Below are positions 8,456-17,848 of a DNA stretch of 64,000 bases, in pieces. Both the position numbers and the translations under genes were made by a program. The DNA is taken from assembly GCA_965652395.1 (NCBI GenBank), contig CBFGUW010000009.1, forward strand, positions 62,001-126,000, in the 5' to 3' direction. Source of the DNA: Saccharospirillum sp965652395. GTDB lineage: Bacteria; Pseudomonadota; Gammaproteobacteria; Pseudomonadales; Natronospirillaceae. Below the pieces are notes generated by a model. That model was not told the origin of the DNA and searched no databases. It saw only the letters and a program-made list of their open reading frames with translations. Position 1 is the stretch's first letter. The number at the start of each line of letters is the position of its first letter.

Positions 8456-8752
8456 ATGACGTCCCAAGAGCTGATAGATGCGTTGAACCGGCTGATTCAA
8501 AACCCAGCCCAGTTGACCCAAAGCCTGGAAGCTTGGCAACGGGCTTGCAATGAGCACCTAAGTCAACTGCCGGAACCGGAGGCAAGTCAATTAGTGGGGA
8601 CCTTACAAACAATCATCCGCGAAAACCGTCTGTTGTTCGAATGGGAAAACGCGGCGCTGATGGAGCAATTGGCCGAACCCTCCGCGAAATCCCGTCAGGC
8701 GAAAGCAAAAAAATACAGCGATGTTGATCGCTTGAATAAAAGCTCGCATTAA
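8456..8752 (+). CDS. Small helical protein of unknown function next to flgL
   Basis: A 98-residue protein starting MTSQELIDALNRLIQ (ATG 8456). It is predicted largely helical and charged, with no membrane segment and a Lys-rich tail. It is the only plus-strand gene between the pse and flg operons and its stop overlaps the flgL stop, so the two genes converge. Size, helical character and location recall small flagellar chaperones (FliT/FlgN types), but I see no decisive motif. Coding is supported by the absence of a competing frame and the tight convergent packing. Confidence 0.6.
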   Translation: MTSQELIDALNRLIQNPAQLTQSLEAWQRACNEHLSQLPEPEASQLVGTLQTIIRENRLLFEWENAALMEQLAEPSAKSRQAKAKKYSDVDRLNKSSH

Positions 8753-10005
8753 CGGAGGAAATCGAACAGGCTTAACCGGCTCACCTGCGCAAAACTCTGC
8801 TGGGCGGCCTGCAGCACAAAGCTCTGCATTTGCATACGACTCACAGCCTCGGCGAAGTCCAAATCCTCGATCGTGGCTTTTACTTCCTTTGCGGCCAGCT
8901 TGTTGTCAGCATGTTGGTTGGTGACCGATTCGGACGTATTCAACCGCGCACCAATCCGCGCCCGAATCTGTGAAATATTCTCGATGGTGTTATCCAGATT
9001 GTTCAGCGTGGTTTCCATATTGGCGTCGTAGACATCATCGAACCCGGTTCCAGGCGGGTAATTCTCCAATGCATAAAGAAACTTTTCATAAGTCGTCAGC
9101 ACGCCTTGTTTTTGGGTGGACTCCACTACGAATTGGTCACCCGGAGCCGGATTACCGACAATATTAACGCTGATACCGGCGAACTGAATGGCCGAACCCG
9201 GTTGGTAGGCAACGTTCTCCATATTGCCGATAACGCGGCCATCCGATTTGCGACGGACCGTGAAGTTCGGTTTTGGCGGGTCAATATCCAGAGGGTTTTC
9301 AAAGGTGATGACCGCATCGTTGGGATAGAACTCATCCAACGCATCCTGGTCCAACGTAATCCCCGCTGAAATCACCCCAGGAGGGTTACCGCTGTTTTTG
9401 GGGTTGGCGTAGGCGGTAAAACTTTTCTGATCCGACGGGATATCCATAAAGACATCTTTGCCGGAATCACTCGAAGCCAGAGTAATAGTACGACTGACCT
9501 GTAGAAACCGAACACCTTCGTCGCCCTGATACTGATAACCACCGCCAGGGCTTTCGACAAAGGGTTTCGTCTGCCCTGAATACCCTGCAAAAAGATATTC
9601 ACCGCTGCCATCCTGGCTGTTCATCAGGTCGTGAACCTCTTCAATCCGCTCACGCAACTCCTGTGCAATCGCCACCCTGTCGGCCTCGGTCAATACTCCG
9701 GCGTTACCCGCCTGGACGGCGAGTTCACGTATACGGGCGATGTTGTCTTCCACGGCACCCAGCACGCCCTCTTCCTGTTCCAGGCGCGCATCCAACAGTG
9801 TGATGTTTCGTTCATACTGGTCCATCAACGCGATTTCCTGGTTCAGCTGCAGTACCCTGGCTGCGCCCACAGGGTCGTCAGCCGGGGTAAGGATTCGTTT
9901 GCCCAGGCTGATCTGCTCCTGCGTTTTGTTCACATCCTTTTGCAGCTGCATCATGTCTTGCACCGGACGGTTGTAAATCCAGTAGGTGGATAGACGGTCA
10001 CTCAT
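8749..10005 (-). CDS. flgL: Flagellar hook-filament junction protein FlgL (HAP3)
   Basis: A 418-residue FlgL. The N-terminus contains LQKDVNKTQEQISLGKRI and LTPADDPVGAARVLQL, typical of flagellin-like D0/D1 helices; the C-terminus has QIRARIGARLN, DLDFAEAVSRMQMQS and LQAAQQSFAQVSRLSLFDFL, the matching coiled helix ending in the usual FlgL terminus. The middle (about residues 170-310) is the variable surface domain. FlgL joins FlgK to the filament after export through the hook. GGAGGGG lies just before ATG 10005. It follows flgK by 17 bp and ends the flg operon. Confidence 0.94.
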   Translation of the reverse strand: MSDRLSTYWIYNRPVQDMMQLQKDVNKTQEQISLGKRILTPADDPVGAARVLQLNQEIALMDQYERNITLLDARLEQEEGVLGAVEDNIARIRELAVQAGNAGVLTEADRVAIAQELRERIEEVHDLMNSQDGSGEYLFAGYSGQTKPFVESPGGGYQYQGDEGVRFLQVSRTITLASSDSGKDVFMDIPSDQKSFTAYANPKNSGNPPGVISAGITLDQDALDEFYPNDAVITFENPLDIDPPKPNFTVRRKSDGRVIGNMENVAYQPGSAIQFAGISVNIVGNPAPGDQFVVESTQKQGVLTTYEKFLYALENYPPGTGFDDVYDANMETTLNNLDNTIENISQIRARIGARLNTSESVTNQHADNKLAAKEVKATIEDLDFAEAVSRMQMQSFVLQAAQQSFAQVSRLSLFDFLR

Positions 10006-10022
10006 CAGGACCCCTCCATAAT

Positions 10023-13000
10023 TTATCTGAACGCCGCAATCAGGCTGTCGAAAATTTCCTGAGCAATACGGATCACCTGGGAGTTCGCATTGTAGGCCAG
10101 TTGAAACTCGATCAGCCGTGCAGCCTCTTCATCCAGGTTAACCCCCCGCACGGCATTCAACTCTTCCTCGACCGATCGCAATACGCCTTCGGCGGCATCG
10201 CTCTGAATTTGAGCCTGTCGGGTTTTTGTACCAATCTCTTCCACCGCCTGGCTGTAGGCTTCGGTAAACGTCATACCACCGTCGCGGCTGTTGACGGTGT
10301 CTTTGGTTTCCAAGCCGACCAGGTCCAACACATTGCGGTTGTCGGAGACACCCCCTTCGTTCCAGCCTATGGTGAACTCATCGCCAGCTTCGGGGCGGCC
10401 GGAAATCTGAAACTGGAAACCGGTGTAGGTGGACTTCGCTTCGGGTATGCCGGTAAAAATCGCACCGTCGCCTGGCTTTGTTTGCAGTGATATACCATCG
10501 GCCATGGTGACATCGACCTGGCCACCGACGTTGACCCCTGCCGTATTTTGGGAGCCCGTGCCATTCACTTTCATGAATATCTGGTACTCAATGGCGCCCG
10601 TTTCCGTGATCGTGGCTTCCACCCGTCCAGGGCTGTCCAGAAGTGCCTGAATTTTTGATTCGACTTCGGTTTTCACCTCTTCCGCCGTGGCATGGTTTCC
10701 GGTGAGGATAATGCTGCCCGTGCGCCCATCCGGCAGGTACATCTGATACTCGTAGGGGCCGCCTTCACTGAAGTTGAAACCGGTGAGGTTGTTCAGTTGG
10801 CCCCGTGTATTCCCCTGAACAGGATCCACCGTCCAACGCTCGCCAGTGCTGAGCTCGAACGTATCCCCTGGGTTGATGGCACTGTTGGCCGTTCCACTGC
10901 CCAATGGCGGTGTTCCGACGATAACCGGTTCCGGTTTGTCACCTCGCATTTCGATGAAAATGTCGTTGCCGCTTTCATCGGTAATGGTCAGGGTGTGACC
11001 ATCGCTCTTGGCACTGATGCCGGCCGCTTGGAGATCGTAATGAGCGTTAATCCGGTCCGCGAGGAAATTCGGTCCCAGTTCGTCCGGCAGTTCCTCCGGA
11101 TAATCATCCATGAAGATGGTTTGGTTCTGACCCAGGTCATCCAAGGTGATCTCATAGCCGTTCACCCAAATCTCGAATGGATTGTCCGGGTCGTAGGGCG
11201 TGCCGGAATTGGTAAAGTTGCTGAGTTGCACCTCGGTGTAGGCGCGGGCTTTCACACCCGAGACCTGGTTCAACCGACTGGCGATCTCCGCTGCGGAGGC
11301 GCCGGATTCAGTAATCACTACCGGGTCGGTGGTTACTTTTCCCGTAACCGGATCAGTCCGGCTGAAGACAAACTGTTCCGCGTTAATGCCGTTGTAAGGT
11401 GGATTGGACGCAGTGCCACCCACCGCGATAGCCGCACTTTGTGGCAGCCGGGGTCGCCAGGAACTGACCAGGGTTTCACCCGGATCGCCAGTAAAAATGG
11501 TATTGGCTGCGCCGGGAATGAACTCGATGTTTTTCATCGGAGGTTCCAGCGGCACAGGGTTGCCGGGGTCTGTGTTGTCGTACACCGAATAGCGGGTCGG
11601 GCTGTCGAACAGAATCAACAGGGGTGGTGTCAGTTCACCATCCTCGGAAAAAAACTCGCTGTCCGGGCTGAGCATCTGTCCCTGGTCGATCACACCGGTG
11701 CCTTGGTTGCCACTGCTGGTTTGAGCCCGCATCGGGTAGGCAAACGCCAGTTCCGCTGGCTCTTTTAACAACAGTTCCAATTGGCTGGGAATGCTGCGTA
11801 AGGGATTGATGGTGAACTCATCACCTGCTTTAAAGGTGCCGTTTTCCAACACGACTCTAAGGCCATCGAAATTGAGTTCCTGCGGAAGATCGCCGAGTAG
11901 AGAGCCCTCCTTGACCATTTGACCATCGTTTTTACGAATGATTTCGTAGTTGGTGTCTTCCGGCCCGGTGAATTCAATCAGGTAATCGCTGTTACTGAGC
12001 GCGGAAGGGTCGTCAAAGTAAACACTCAACACCTGGTCTTTGGGTGGCGTGTTCAGCGCGCTGGGCTGCGCCCGACCGCTGGAAGCCAAATCCGGGTCGT
12101 TCAGGTCTTGGAAAAAGTTCTGGCCGAAATTGCCATTCAGATCGATGCCCTGCTTATGCTGATCATTCATTTGCTGGACCAGCGCGACGCCAATTCGTCC
12201 CAGATTGTTCATGGCCGGGTCCAATGCATTTTCCCGGAACTGAACCAACCCCCGCAGCTGTCCACCCGTAATCTTATCGGTAATGAATATATTCTCTGTC
12301 TGGCTGATGAAGCGAATGCCAAAACGTTGCGGGTCTTCAACGCCACCGGTCGCCATCAACTTGTTCGACTGGTTCGCCAAAACCAGTGCCTGACCGCTAC
12401 CGACCGAGATGTTGAGTTGATCGTTATCGACGGTGACATCGATATTGATGAACTCCGCCAGTTGCCGGACCAGCTCATCGCGGCGGTCCATCAAGTCATT
12501 CGGAGGTGCCTGACCTGGGTTGCCTTGAGCGGATACGATTTCCTCATTGAGGATGGCGATGCCCTCGGCAATGGAGTTCACCTGGGCAACGGTGGCCTCG
12601 ATCTGGCTGTTGAGTGTTTTGTTTTGATCGGTCAGGTACGAATGTATGGTCTTGAAGCGATCCACCAGACCTTGGGACTCACCGAGAATAACATCGCGGG
12701 AAGGCACGTAAGCCGGGTTGTCCGCCCCGCCCTGCAACGCGGCGAAAAAGCTGTCGAGCTGCGGTTGTAGACCGGTTTTTTCATCCGCCAACAGGCGATC
12801 GACCTGCTCGATGTTGGCGCGATAGGTATCGAGCCGCTGAAAATTGGAGGTGTCTGTGCGCAATTGCTCGATCATGAATTGATTGGTAATGCGACGTACG
12901 GAAGTGACGTCCACCCCCTGCCCGACAAACCCGAACCCGCGAAACTGCGGATCGTTGGCCTGCAACACCACTTCCTGTCGGGAATAACCCGGAGTACCGG

Positions 13001-13082
13001 CATTGGAGATATTATGTCCGGTGGTTTTCAGGGCCTCCTGTTGAGCTTTCAGCCCAGTTATGGCGGTATTGAGCAGACTCAT
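10023..13082 (-). CDS. flgK: Flagellar hook-associated protein FlgK (HAP1), enlarged
   Basis: A 1019-residue FlgK; most homologues are about 450-700 aa. N-terminus: MSLLNTAITGLKAQQEAL and NISNAGTPGYSRQ, the rod/hook family signature; C-terminus: NLDEEAARLIEFQLAYNAN and IRIAQEIFDSLIAAFR, typical of FlgK. The extra length is in the surface-exposed middle. Around residues 570-730 lies a module with ESGASAAEIASRLNQVSGV that closely resembles a segment of FlgE in this operon (PEGASAAEIAAQLSENAGV) and looks like Flagellin_IN-type repeats. AAGG precedes ATG 13082; flgJ ends 12 bp upstream. Exported, cell surface; likely FlgN client. Confidence 0.94.
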   Translation of the reverse strand: MSLLNTAITGLKAQQEALKTTGHNISNAGTPGYSRQEVVLQANDPQFRGFGFVGQGVDVTSVRRITNQFMIEQLRTDTSNFQRLDTYRANIEQVDRLLADEKTGLQPQLDSFFAALQGGADNPAYVPSRDVILGESQGLVDRFKTIHSYLTDQNKTLNSQIEATVAQVNSIAEGIAILNEEIVSAQGNPGQAPPNDLMDRRDELVRQLAEFINIDVTVDNDQLNISVGSGQALVLANQSNKLMATGGVEDPQRFGIRFISQTENIFITDKITGGQLRGLVQFRENALDPAMNNLGRIGVALVQQMNDQHKQGIDLNGNFGQNFFQDLNDPDLASSGRAQPSALNTPPKDQVLSVYFDDPSALSNSDYLIEFTGPEDTNYEIIRKNDGQMVKEGSLLGDLPQELNFDGLRVVLENGTFKAGDEFTINPLRSIPSQLELLLKEPAELAFAYPMRAQTSSGNQGTGVIDQGQMLSPDSEFFSEDGELTPPLLILFDSPTRYSVYDNTDPGNPVPLEPPMKNIEFIPGAANTIFTGDPGETLVSSWRPRLPQSAAIAVGGTASNPPYNGINAEQFVFSRTDPVTGKVTTDPVVITESGASAAEIASRLNQVSGVKARAYTEVQLSNFTNSGTPYDPDNPFEIWVNGYEITLDDLGQNQTIFMDDYPEELPDELGPNFLADRINAHYDLQAAGISAKSDGHTLTITDESGNDIFIEMRGDKPEPVIVGTPPLGSGTANSAINPGDTFELSTGERWTVDPVQGNTRGQLNNLTGFNFSEGGPYEYQMYLPDGRTGSIILTGNHATAEEVKTEVESKIQALLDSPGRVEATITETGAIEYQIFMKVNGTGSQNTAGVNVGGQVDVTMADGISLQTKPGDGAIFTGIPEAKSTYTGFQFQISGRPEAGDEFTIGWNEGGVSDNRNVLDLVGLETKDTVNSRDGGMTFTEAYSQAVEEIGTKTRQAQIQSDAAEGVLRSVEEELNAVRGVNLDEEAARLIEFQLAYNANSQVIRIAQEIFDSLIAAFR

Positions 13083-13094
13083 TCAGCCTTACCC

Positions 13095-14066
13095 CTAAGC
13101 AAGCCGATCGGTTGAGGTGGACGTGCCAGCGGCCAGTTGCATCAATTCACTGTCGGCGATATTCAAAATCTTGTCTGCATAATTCGGGTCCGTGGCGTAC
13201 CCGGCTTCCTGCAGGCCGCGCGCATAGGCTTCCGGGTCGGCGGCTTTTTGCAGTGCTTCCCGATAACGCGGATTGTTGCTTAGAAAGTTCACGTAATCCT
13301 GAAATGACTCTTCAGGAGCGCCATAGGAACGGAAGCGGTCTTTTATGGTCAGCCGCTGCCCATCCATGTACTCGTGGGTCAGGGTATCGGCCACGTCACC
13401 CTGCCAGCCCTGGTGAGCCTTGATGCCAAAGAAATTGAAACTGGGGCGACCTTCGGCATCCTTGATAAGGTGCTTCCCCCAACCGGTTTCCAATGCGGCT
13501 TGCGCCAACAGAACCCGAGGTTCCACACCTAATCGCTCAGCCGCTTTTTGGGCATGAGGTAAAAGGGACTGGATAAATTCCTCGGGAGAATCGAAACGGA
13601 CGGGTTGATCGGCTTCGGATGCACCTCGAACCTCCGGCTGCGGTCGCAAAGGCACTTCGACTTCTCGCTCGATGGGTTGCAGGGTCGGCAAAATCGGCCG
13701 CTGCGTTTGATCCAAGGCTTTGATATCGATGTTGAAAAAATCTTCGGAGCGTTGCGGCAATTGGGCGGAGAGCTGCTTGTAAAGCACATCAGCCAAACCG
13801 TAACCACCGCTTTCAGAAAGCGACAGGCTTAACTGCTGATCGTGCATGTCGCGATAGAATTTGGTTTCGTTGCTGCTGAACAAATCGGTGGACATGACAT
13901 CGGTCGCATCCCTCATGCTTTTCAGCACCATGTTGATGAACATGGATTCAAACTGTTTCGCAACTACCTTCAACGCTTCAGGGTCGTCCTTACGGGCGGC
14001 CTGCTTCACGGAATTCAAACCATGAAGGTCGTTGTAGTTAAAGGCTGCATCCAGTTGTGAAACCAT
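13095..14066 (-). CDS. flgJ: FlgJ: rod-cap protein fused to peptidoglycan hydrolase
   Basis: A 323-residue two-domain FlgJ. Residues 1 to about 110 form the rod-assembly domain (LKVVAKQFESMFINMVLKSMR; LYKQLSAQL). From about residue 160 there is a glucosaminidase-type muramidase domain with QAALETGWGKHLIKDAEG, which carries the catalytic Glu, and later NNPRYREALQKAADPEAYAR. A proline-rich linker separates them. It locally opens peptidoglycan for the rod in the periplasm. The upstream gap to flgI holds a REPIN-like repeat, so its ribosome site (GGAG, 11 bp before ATG 14066) lies just after that structure. Confidence 0.94.
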   Translation of the reverse strand: MVSQLDAAFNYNDLHGLNSVKQAARKDDPEALKVVAKQFESMFINMVLKSMRDATDVMSTDLFSSNETKFYRDMHDQQLSLSLSESGGYGLADVLYKQLSAQLPQRSEDFFNIDIKALDQTQRPILPTLQPIEREVEVPLRPQPEVRGASEADQPVRFDSPEEFIQSLLPHAQKAAERLGVEPRVLLAQAALETGWGKHLIKDAEGRPSFNFFGIKAHQGWQGDVADTLTHEYMDGQRLTIKDRFRSYGAPEESFQDYVNFLSNNPRYREALQKAADPEAYARGLQEAGYATDPNYADKILNIADSELMQLAAGTSTSTDRLA

Positions 14067-14105
14067 TTGTTGCCGCTCTCCGGTGAAAATTTGCCGGTTT
14101 TTCCG

Positions 14106-14222
14106 GCCCTCTCCCCAACCCCTCTCCCAGGGGGAGAGGGGCTTTATCGTGCTTCCTCTCCCGTTGTGAGCTGGGTTTTATTTGTACTCCCTCTCCCACT
14201 GGGAGAGGGCTGGGGAGAGGGC
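14106..14222. repeat. REPIN-like pair of palindromic repeats in the flgI-flgJ gap
   Basis: Two copies of a hairpin with a hooked tail lie in opposite orientation: 14106-14142 reads GCCCTCTCCCCAACC followed by CCTCTCCC-AG-GGGGAGAGG, and 14187-14222 reads CCCTCTCCCACTGGGAGAGG followed by GCTGGGGAGAGGGC. The second is close to the reverse complement of the first, with about 45 bp between. This is the architecture of a REPIN (paired REP sequences, normally moved by a RAYT transposase). No RAYT gene is in the window. It lies inside the flg transcript and may affect mRNA stability. Confidence 0.75.
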
Positions 14223-14241
14223 AATCAATTCCCGTGCCAGG

Positions 14242-15330
14242 TTATATAACAATCAACTCCGCTTTCAGCGCCCCGGCCGATTTCAACGCTTCCAGTATTG
14301 CCATCAAATCACCCGGTGCGGCGCCGACTTCGTTCACCGCGTTGACGATGTCATTCAGAGTCACGGTCGGGCCGAACAGGAACATCCGGTTGTTGCCTTC
14401 ATCGATTTGAATATCCGTATCGGGCACCACGACCGTTTCACCTTCAGACAGGGGTTCCGGCTGAGATACATTCAACTGGTTATCGATGGTCACGGTGAGG
14501 TTGCCATGAGTGATCGCCACAGGTTCGACCCTGACGTGTTTACCCACGACAATAGTGCCGGTTCGGCTGTTGATGATGACTCTGGCGGCTTCTTCACCCG
14601 GCGTGACTTCAAGATTTTCCAACACACTGATAAAGCTCACGCGCTGGCTTGGGTCGCGTGGCGCAGTCACTCGGATAGAAGCGGCGTCCACCGCATAGGC
14701 GGCATTAGGACCGAGCAATTCGTTGATGACGGTGGACATGCGTTTGGCGGTGGTGAAGTCGGGACGATGCAGGTTGAAAGTCAGATAATCCCCCTGGGAG
14801 AAGGTATTACTGACACCACGTTCAACGATGGCGCCATTGGGAATACGGCCCGCGCTTTGAACATTAACGCTGATAGACGATCCGTCCTGCCCTTCGGCAC
14901 CAAAACCACTGACCACCAAATTGCCCTGAGCAACGGCATAGGTCTGCCCATCCGGCCCGCGCAGCGGTGTCAGCAACAGGCTGCCACCTCTCAGGCTTTC
15001 GGCATTGCCGATACTTGAAACCGTAACGTCAATTTCCTGACCGGGTTTGGAAAAAGGCGGCAGTGTGGCGTGCACACTCACGGCGGCCACATTTCGCAAT
15101 CGAGGGTCTTCACCGTCAGGAATAGTGATGCCGAACTGCTCCATCATGTTGCGGAATGTCTGGTTGGTAAAAGGCGCCCTATCCCCGGTACCACCCAGGC
15201 CGACGACCAGACCATAACCCACCAGCTGGTTGTTGCGAACGCCCTGGACCGAGGAGAGGTCCTTGATGCGATCCGCCTGAACGGCCCCGCCCACCAGCAC
15301 AGCGATAAAGCAGGATATAAGGAATCTCAT
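14242..15330 (-). CDS. flgI: Flagellar P-ring protein FlgI
   Basis: A 362-residue FlgI with a Sec signal peptide (MRFLISCFIAVLVGGAVQA, cleavage before DRIKDL). The mature start, DRIKDLSSVQGVRNNQLVGY, and GLVVGLGGTGD are strongly conserved in FlgI; INSRTGTIVVG and the C-terminal LMAILEALKSAGAL also match. It polymerises into the P ring around the rod in the peptidoglycan layer with FlgA (28035-28796) as chaperone. AAGGTG precedes ATG 15330. Confidence 0.96.
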   Translation of the reverse strand: MRFLISCFIAVLVGGAVQADRIKDLSSVQGVRNNQLVGYGLVVGLGGTGDRAPFTNQTFRNMMEQFGITIPDGEDPRLRNVAAVSVHATLPPFSKPGQEIDVTVSSIGNAESLRGGSLLLTPLRGPDGQTYAVAQGNLVVSGFGAEGQDGSSISVNVQSAGRIPNGAIVERGVSNTFSQGDYLTFNLHRPDFTTAKRMSTVINELLGPNAAYAVDAASIRVTAPRDPSQRVSFISVLENLEVTPGEEAARVIINSRTGTIVVGKHVRVEPVAITHGNLTVTIDNQLNVSQPEPLSEGETVVVPDTDIQIDEGNNRMFLFGPTVTLNDIVNAVNEVGAAPGDLMAILEALKSAGALKAELIVI

Positions 15331-15394
15331 GGTGTCACCTTCTTGGCGCCTGAGGGGATTTAAATAGGATGAGCAATTTGCGGGCCAGCTGTTT

Positions 15395-15484
15395 GGAGAC
15401 GGGAGACGCTTGGTGGGAGACGCTGGACGCTTTGACTTAAACCCTGGCTATTGGCAATGAGCGTCTTCCGTCAAGCATCTCCCG
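15395..15484. repeat. GGGAGACGC-family repeat, copy A (flgH-flgI gap)
   Basis: The left part contains GACGGGAGACGCTTGG and TGGGAGACGCTGGACGC in tandem; the right part, after about 30 bp, contains GCGTCTTCCGTCAAGCATCT-CCCG, the same unit in reverse. Related arrangements occur at 17849-17973 and 48373-48461. The inverted arms could fold in the flg transcript between flgH and flgI. No coding content. Confidence 0.65.
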
Positions 15485-15489
15485 AACCA

Positions 15490-16179
15490 TCAAAACGGAA
15501 AGATGGGGCTATTGAAGAAACGTGTCAGCCAGCCCGCCTGGTTGGCATTGGCCAAAGCACCGGCTCCGCTGTAGGCAATGCGGGCGTCGGCCAGCTTTTG
15601 GCTGGATACGGTGTTGTCCAGATTGATGTCTTCCGGGCGCAACAGGCCTTGAATGCGAATAAACTCGGCGCCGGTGTTCAGGGTGATCCATTTTTCACCG
15701 CGCACCCGAAGGACGCCGTTCGGTAGCACTTCCGCCACAGTGACGGAAATGTTGCCGCTCAGGCTGTTGCTCTGGTCGGCATCACCTCGGCCTTGAAAGC
15801 TTCGTTCACCCTGAATGGTAGCGCTCAACGCTTCGATGGGGCTGCCACCGGCGATGACCGGCGCGGTCAATCCCGCCTCGCTGGTTTTGCTGGAACGCGC
15901 CTGTGAGGATTTACTGCCTTGGGTTTCTTCGGCCAATACCACCGTGATGATGTCCCCCACGCGCATGGCTTTTTTATCGCCATAGAGCGACATGCCATAA
16001 CGGTCGCTGAACAGAGAACCGTTTTGGTTCGGTGGTGCCACCAGGGATTCCGAAGGCACCGGGGCAAAATCAGGATCCCCCGGCTTGGGCGTCTCGTTCA
16101 GAGCGGACACCTGCATACCACCACAACCGGTTAACAGGGTGGCGATCAGAATTAAGGTAATGCCTAGCCGCATGGTCAT
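15490..16179 (-). CDS. flgH: Flagellar L-ring lipoprotein FlgH
   Basis: A 229-residue outer-membrane lipoprotein with a lipobox at LLTGC (Cys about residue 19). GSLFSDRYGMSLYGDKKAMRVGDIITV and VVLAEETQGSKSS are family signatures, as is VLPNGVLRVRGEKWITLN. It forms the L ring in the outer membrane on top of the FlgI ring. GGGAGG precedes ATG 16179, seven bases away. It follows flgG by about 30 bp; the GGGAGACGC repeat lies just downstream, before flgI. Confidence 0.95.
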   Translation of the reverse strand: MTMRLGITLILIATLLTGCGGMQVSALNETPKPGDPDFAPVPSESLVAPPNQNGSLFSDRYGMSLYGDKKAMRVGDIITVVLAEETQGSKSSQARSSKTSEAGLTAPVIAGGSPIEALSATIQGERSFQGRGDADQSNSLSGNISVTVAEVLPNGVLRVRGEKWITLNTGAEFIRIQGLLRPEDINLDNTVSSQKLADARIAYSGAGALANANQAGWLTRFFNSPIFPF

Positions 16180-16208
16180 AAGTCGGCCTCCCGTTGCATC
16201 AGTTCACA

Positions 16209-16994
16209 TTAAAGATTCGAAGTCAGGAAGCCCAACATCTGGTCGGCGGTGCTGACCACTTTGGAGTTCATTTCGTAGGCTCTCTGGGTGGAGATCATGT
16301 CCACCATTTCCTCGACAATGGTGACGTTCGAGGTTTCCAGCGCCCCCTGAATCACGGCGCCGAAACCATCCAGACTGGGTACGCCCACCTGGGGCTGACC
16401 GCTGGCGGCGGTTTCCAGATACAGGTTGTTGCCCATCGCCTGCAGGCCCGCTGGGTTTACGAAGTCCACCACTTCGATCTGGCCGATTTCGAAAGGCTCG
16501 TTATCCCCTTCCGATACCGCGGTCACTATGCCGTCGTTGCCTACGGTAATGGTCTTGGTCTGTTCCGGTACTTCGATGTCCAGTTCCAGCAGATAACCAC
16601 TGGCAGTGACCACCTGCCCTTCGGCATTCAGGTGGAAAGTACCATCGCGGGTATAGGCGATGTTGCCGTCCGGCATCAACACCTGAAAAAAACCACGACC
16701 GTTAATGGCCAGATCCAATGGCTGCTCGGTCATGTTCAGGTCGCCCTGGGTAAACATCTTTTGCGTACCCACGGTGCGCACACCGGTACCCAGTTGAAGC
16801 CCCGAGGGCAGCTGGGTGTTTTGCGAACTCTGGGCACCGGGTTGCCGCTGCACCTGATAAATTAAATCCTCGAATACCGCTCGCTCTTTCTTGAAGCCGG
16901 TGGTGCTGGCGTTGGCCATGTTATTGGAAATGGTGGCCAGGGCGATATCCTGAGCCTCCAAACCGGTTTTGCCGACCCATAGCGCTTTATGCAT
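16209..16994 (-). CDS. flgG: Flagellar distal rod protein FlgG
   Basis: A 261-residue FlgG of normal length. It starts MHKALWVGKTGLEAQD with the rod/hook motif NNMANASTTGFKKERA, contains GRGFFQVLMPDGNIAYTRDG, and ends with EEMVDMISTQRAYEMNSK, the conserved C-terminal helix. It assembles the distal rod that crosses the L and P rings. GAGGAG lies upstream of ATG 16994. Ten bp separate it from flgF. Exported by the flagellar type III apparatus; no signal peptide. Confidence 0.96.
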   Translation of the reverse strand: MHKALWVGKTGLEAQDIALATISNNMANASTTGFKKERAVFEDLIYQVQRQPGAQSSQNTQLPSGLQLGTGVRTVGTQKMFTQGDLNMTEQPLDLAINGRGFFQVLMPDGNIAYTRDGTFHLNAEGQVVTASGYLLELDIEVPEQTKTITVGNDGIVTAVSEGDNEPFEIGQIEVVDFVNPAGLQAMGNNLYLETAASGQPQVGVPSLDGFGAVIQGALETSNVTIVEEMVDMISTQRAYEMNSKVVSTADQMLGFLTSNL

Positions 16995-17004
16995 GATGTA
17001 CTCC

Positions 17005-17748
17005 TCAGCCTAACCGCAATAATTGTTCGGACGACCGGGACATTTCCTCAGCCGTTTTCATCAACTTGACCTGCATTTCGTATTGGCGGTTCAACGCCAG
17101 AATGCTGGTTAACTCATGGACAGAATTCACATTGCTGCCTTCCACAAAACCGGTTGACACGCGCAGCGCCGGATCGGCTTCCAGCACGGGTCGCCCTTCA
17201 CGCGGACGAAACAGGCCGTCGTCACCTTTATCGAAATTCTGCAGATCTGGATTGACGATTTTCAAAGCGTCGATCACCAGCATTTCATTGGGACCGGCAC
17301 CGGCGGGCCGAATGGATATCGTGCCGTCTTCACCGATCTCGACTTTTTCGTATGGCGGTAAAACAATGGGGCCGCCGTTGCCCAAGACCGGCTTACCGGT
17401 GCCGTTGATCAATTCCCCAAGAGGGGTCACCGCCAGGTCTCCACGACGGGTATAGGCTTCGTTGCCTTCGGCATCCTGAACGGCGAAAAAGCCGTCACCG
17501 GCAATGGCGACATCCAGCTCATTGCCGGTTTGAATCAGAGGGCCGTCGTTGAAGTCGGTCGCGGGACGTTCGGTCATGGAATAAGCCCGGGTCGGAAAGT
17601 GTTCTCCATAAACCGGCATGGCACGCGCCTGTTCCCAGTCTGCCCGGAAACCCGAGGTGCTGGCATTGGCCAGGTTATTGGAGTGCGAAGCCTGAGCCAT
17701 CATGTTGTTCTTGGCGCCGGTCATCGCGATGTAGATTGCACGATCCAT
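17005..17748 (-). CDS. flgF: Flagellar proximal rod protein FlgF
   Basis: A 247-residue FlgF. It starts MDRAIYIAMTGAKNNMMAQ with SNNLANASTSGFRADWEQ; GDGFFAVQDAEGNEAYTRRGD and the C-terminal ELTSILALNRQYEMQVKLMK fit the FlgF branch of the rod family. AGGAG sits seven bases before ATG 17748. A 237-bp gap carrying GGGAGACGC repeats separates it from flgE, longer than other gaps in this operon. Exported rod component. Confidence 0.95.
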   Translation of the reverse strand: MDRAIYIAMTGAKNNMMAQASHSNNLANASTSGFRADWEQARAMPVYGEHFPTRAYSMTERPATDFNDGPLIQTGNELDVAIAGDGFFAVQDAEGNEAYTRRGDLAVTPLGELINGTGKPVLGNGGPIVLPPYEKVEIGEDGTISIRPAGAGPNEMLVIDALKIVNPDLQNFDKGDDGLFRPREGRPVLEADPALRVSTGFVEGSNVNSVHELTSILALNRQYEMQVKLMKTAEEMSRSSEQLLRLG

Positions 17749-17848
17749 GGGAGGACTCCTGCCGCTTTTTCATACTGTGCAGGAGGTATTGCGAAAGGTG
17801 TGCCAGGTTTAATCGGCCGCGAAGAAGGCTGGAATGGGGGAGGCTTAA

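Noticed and set aside
13110..13130. TGGCACG on the minus strand upstream of flgK
   Set aside because: The -12 GC is missing at the required spacing (TC instead), and it lies in the end of flgJ.
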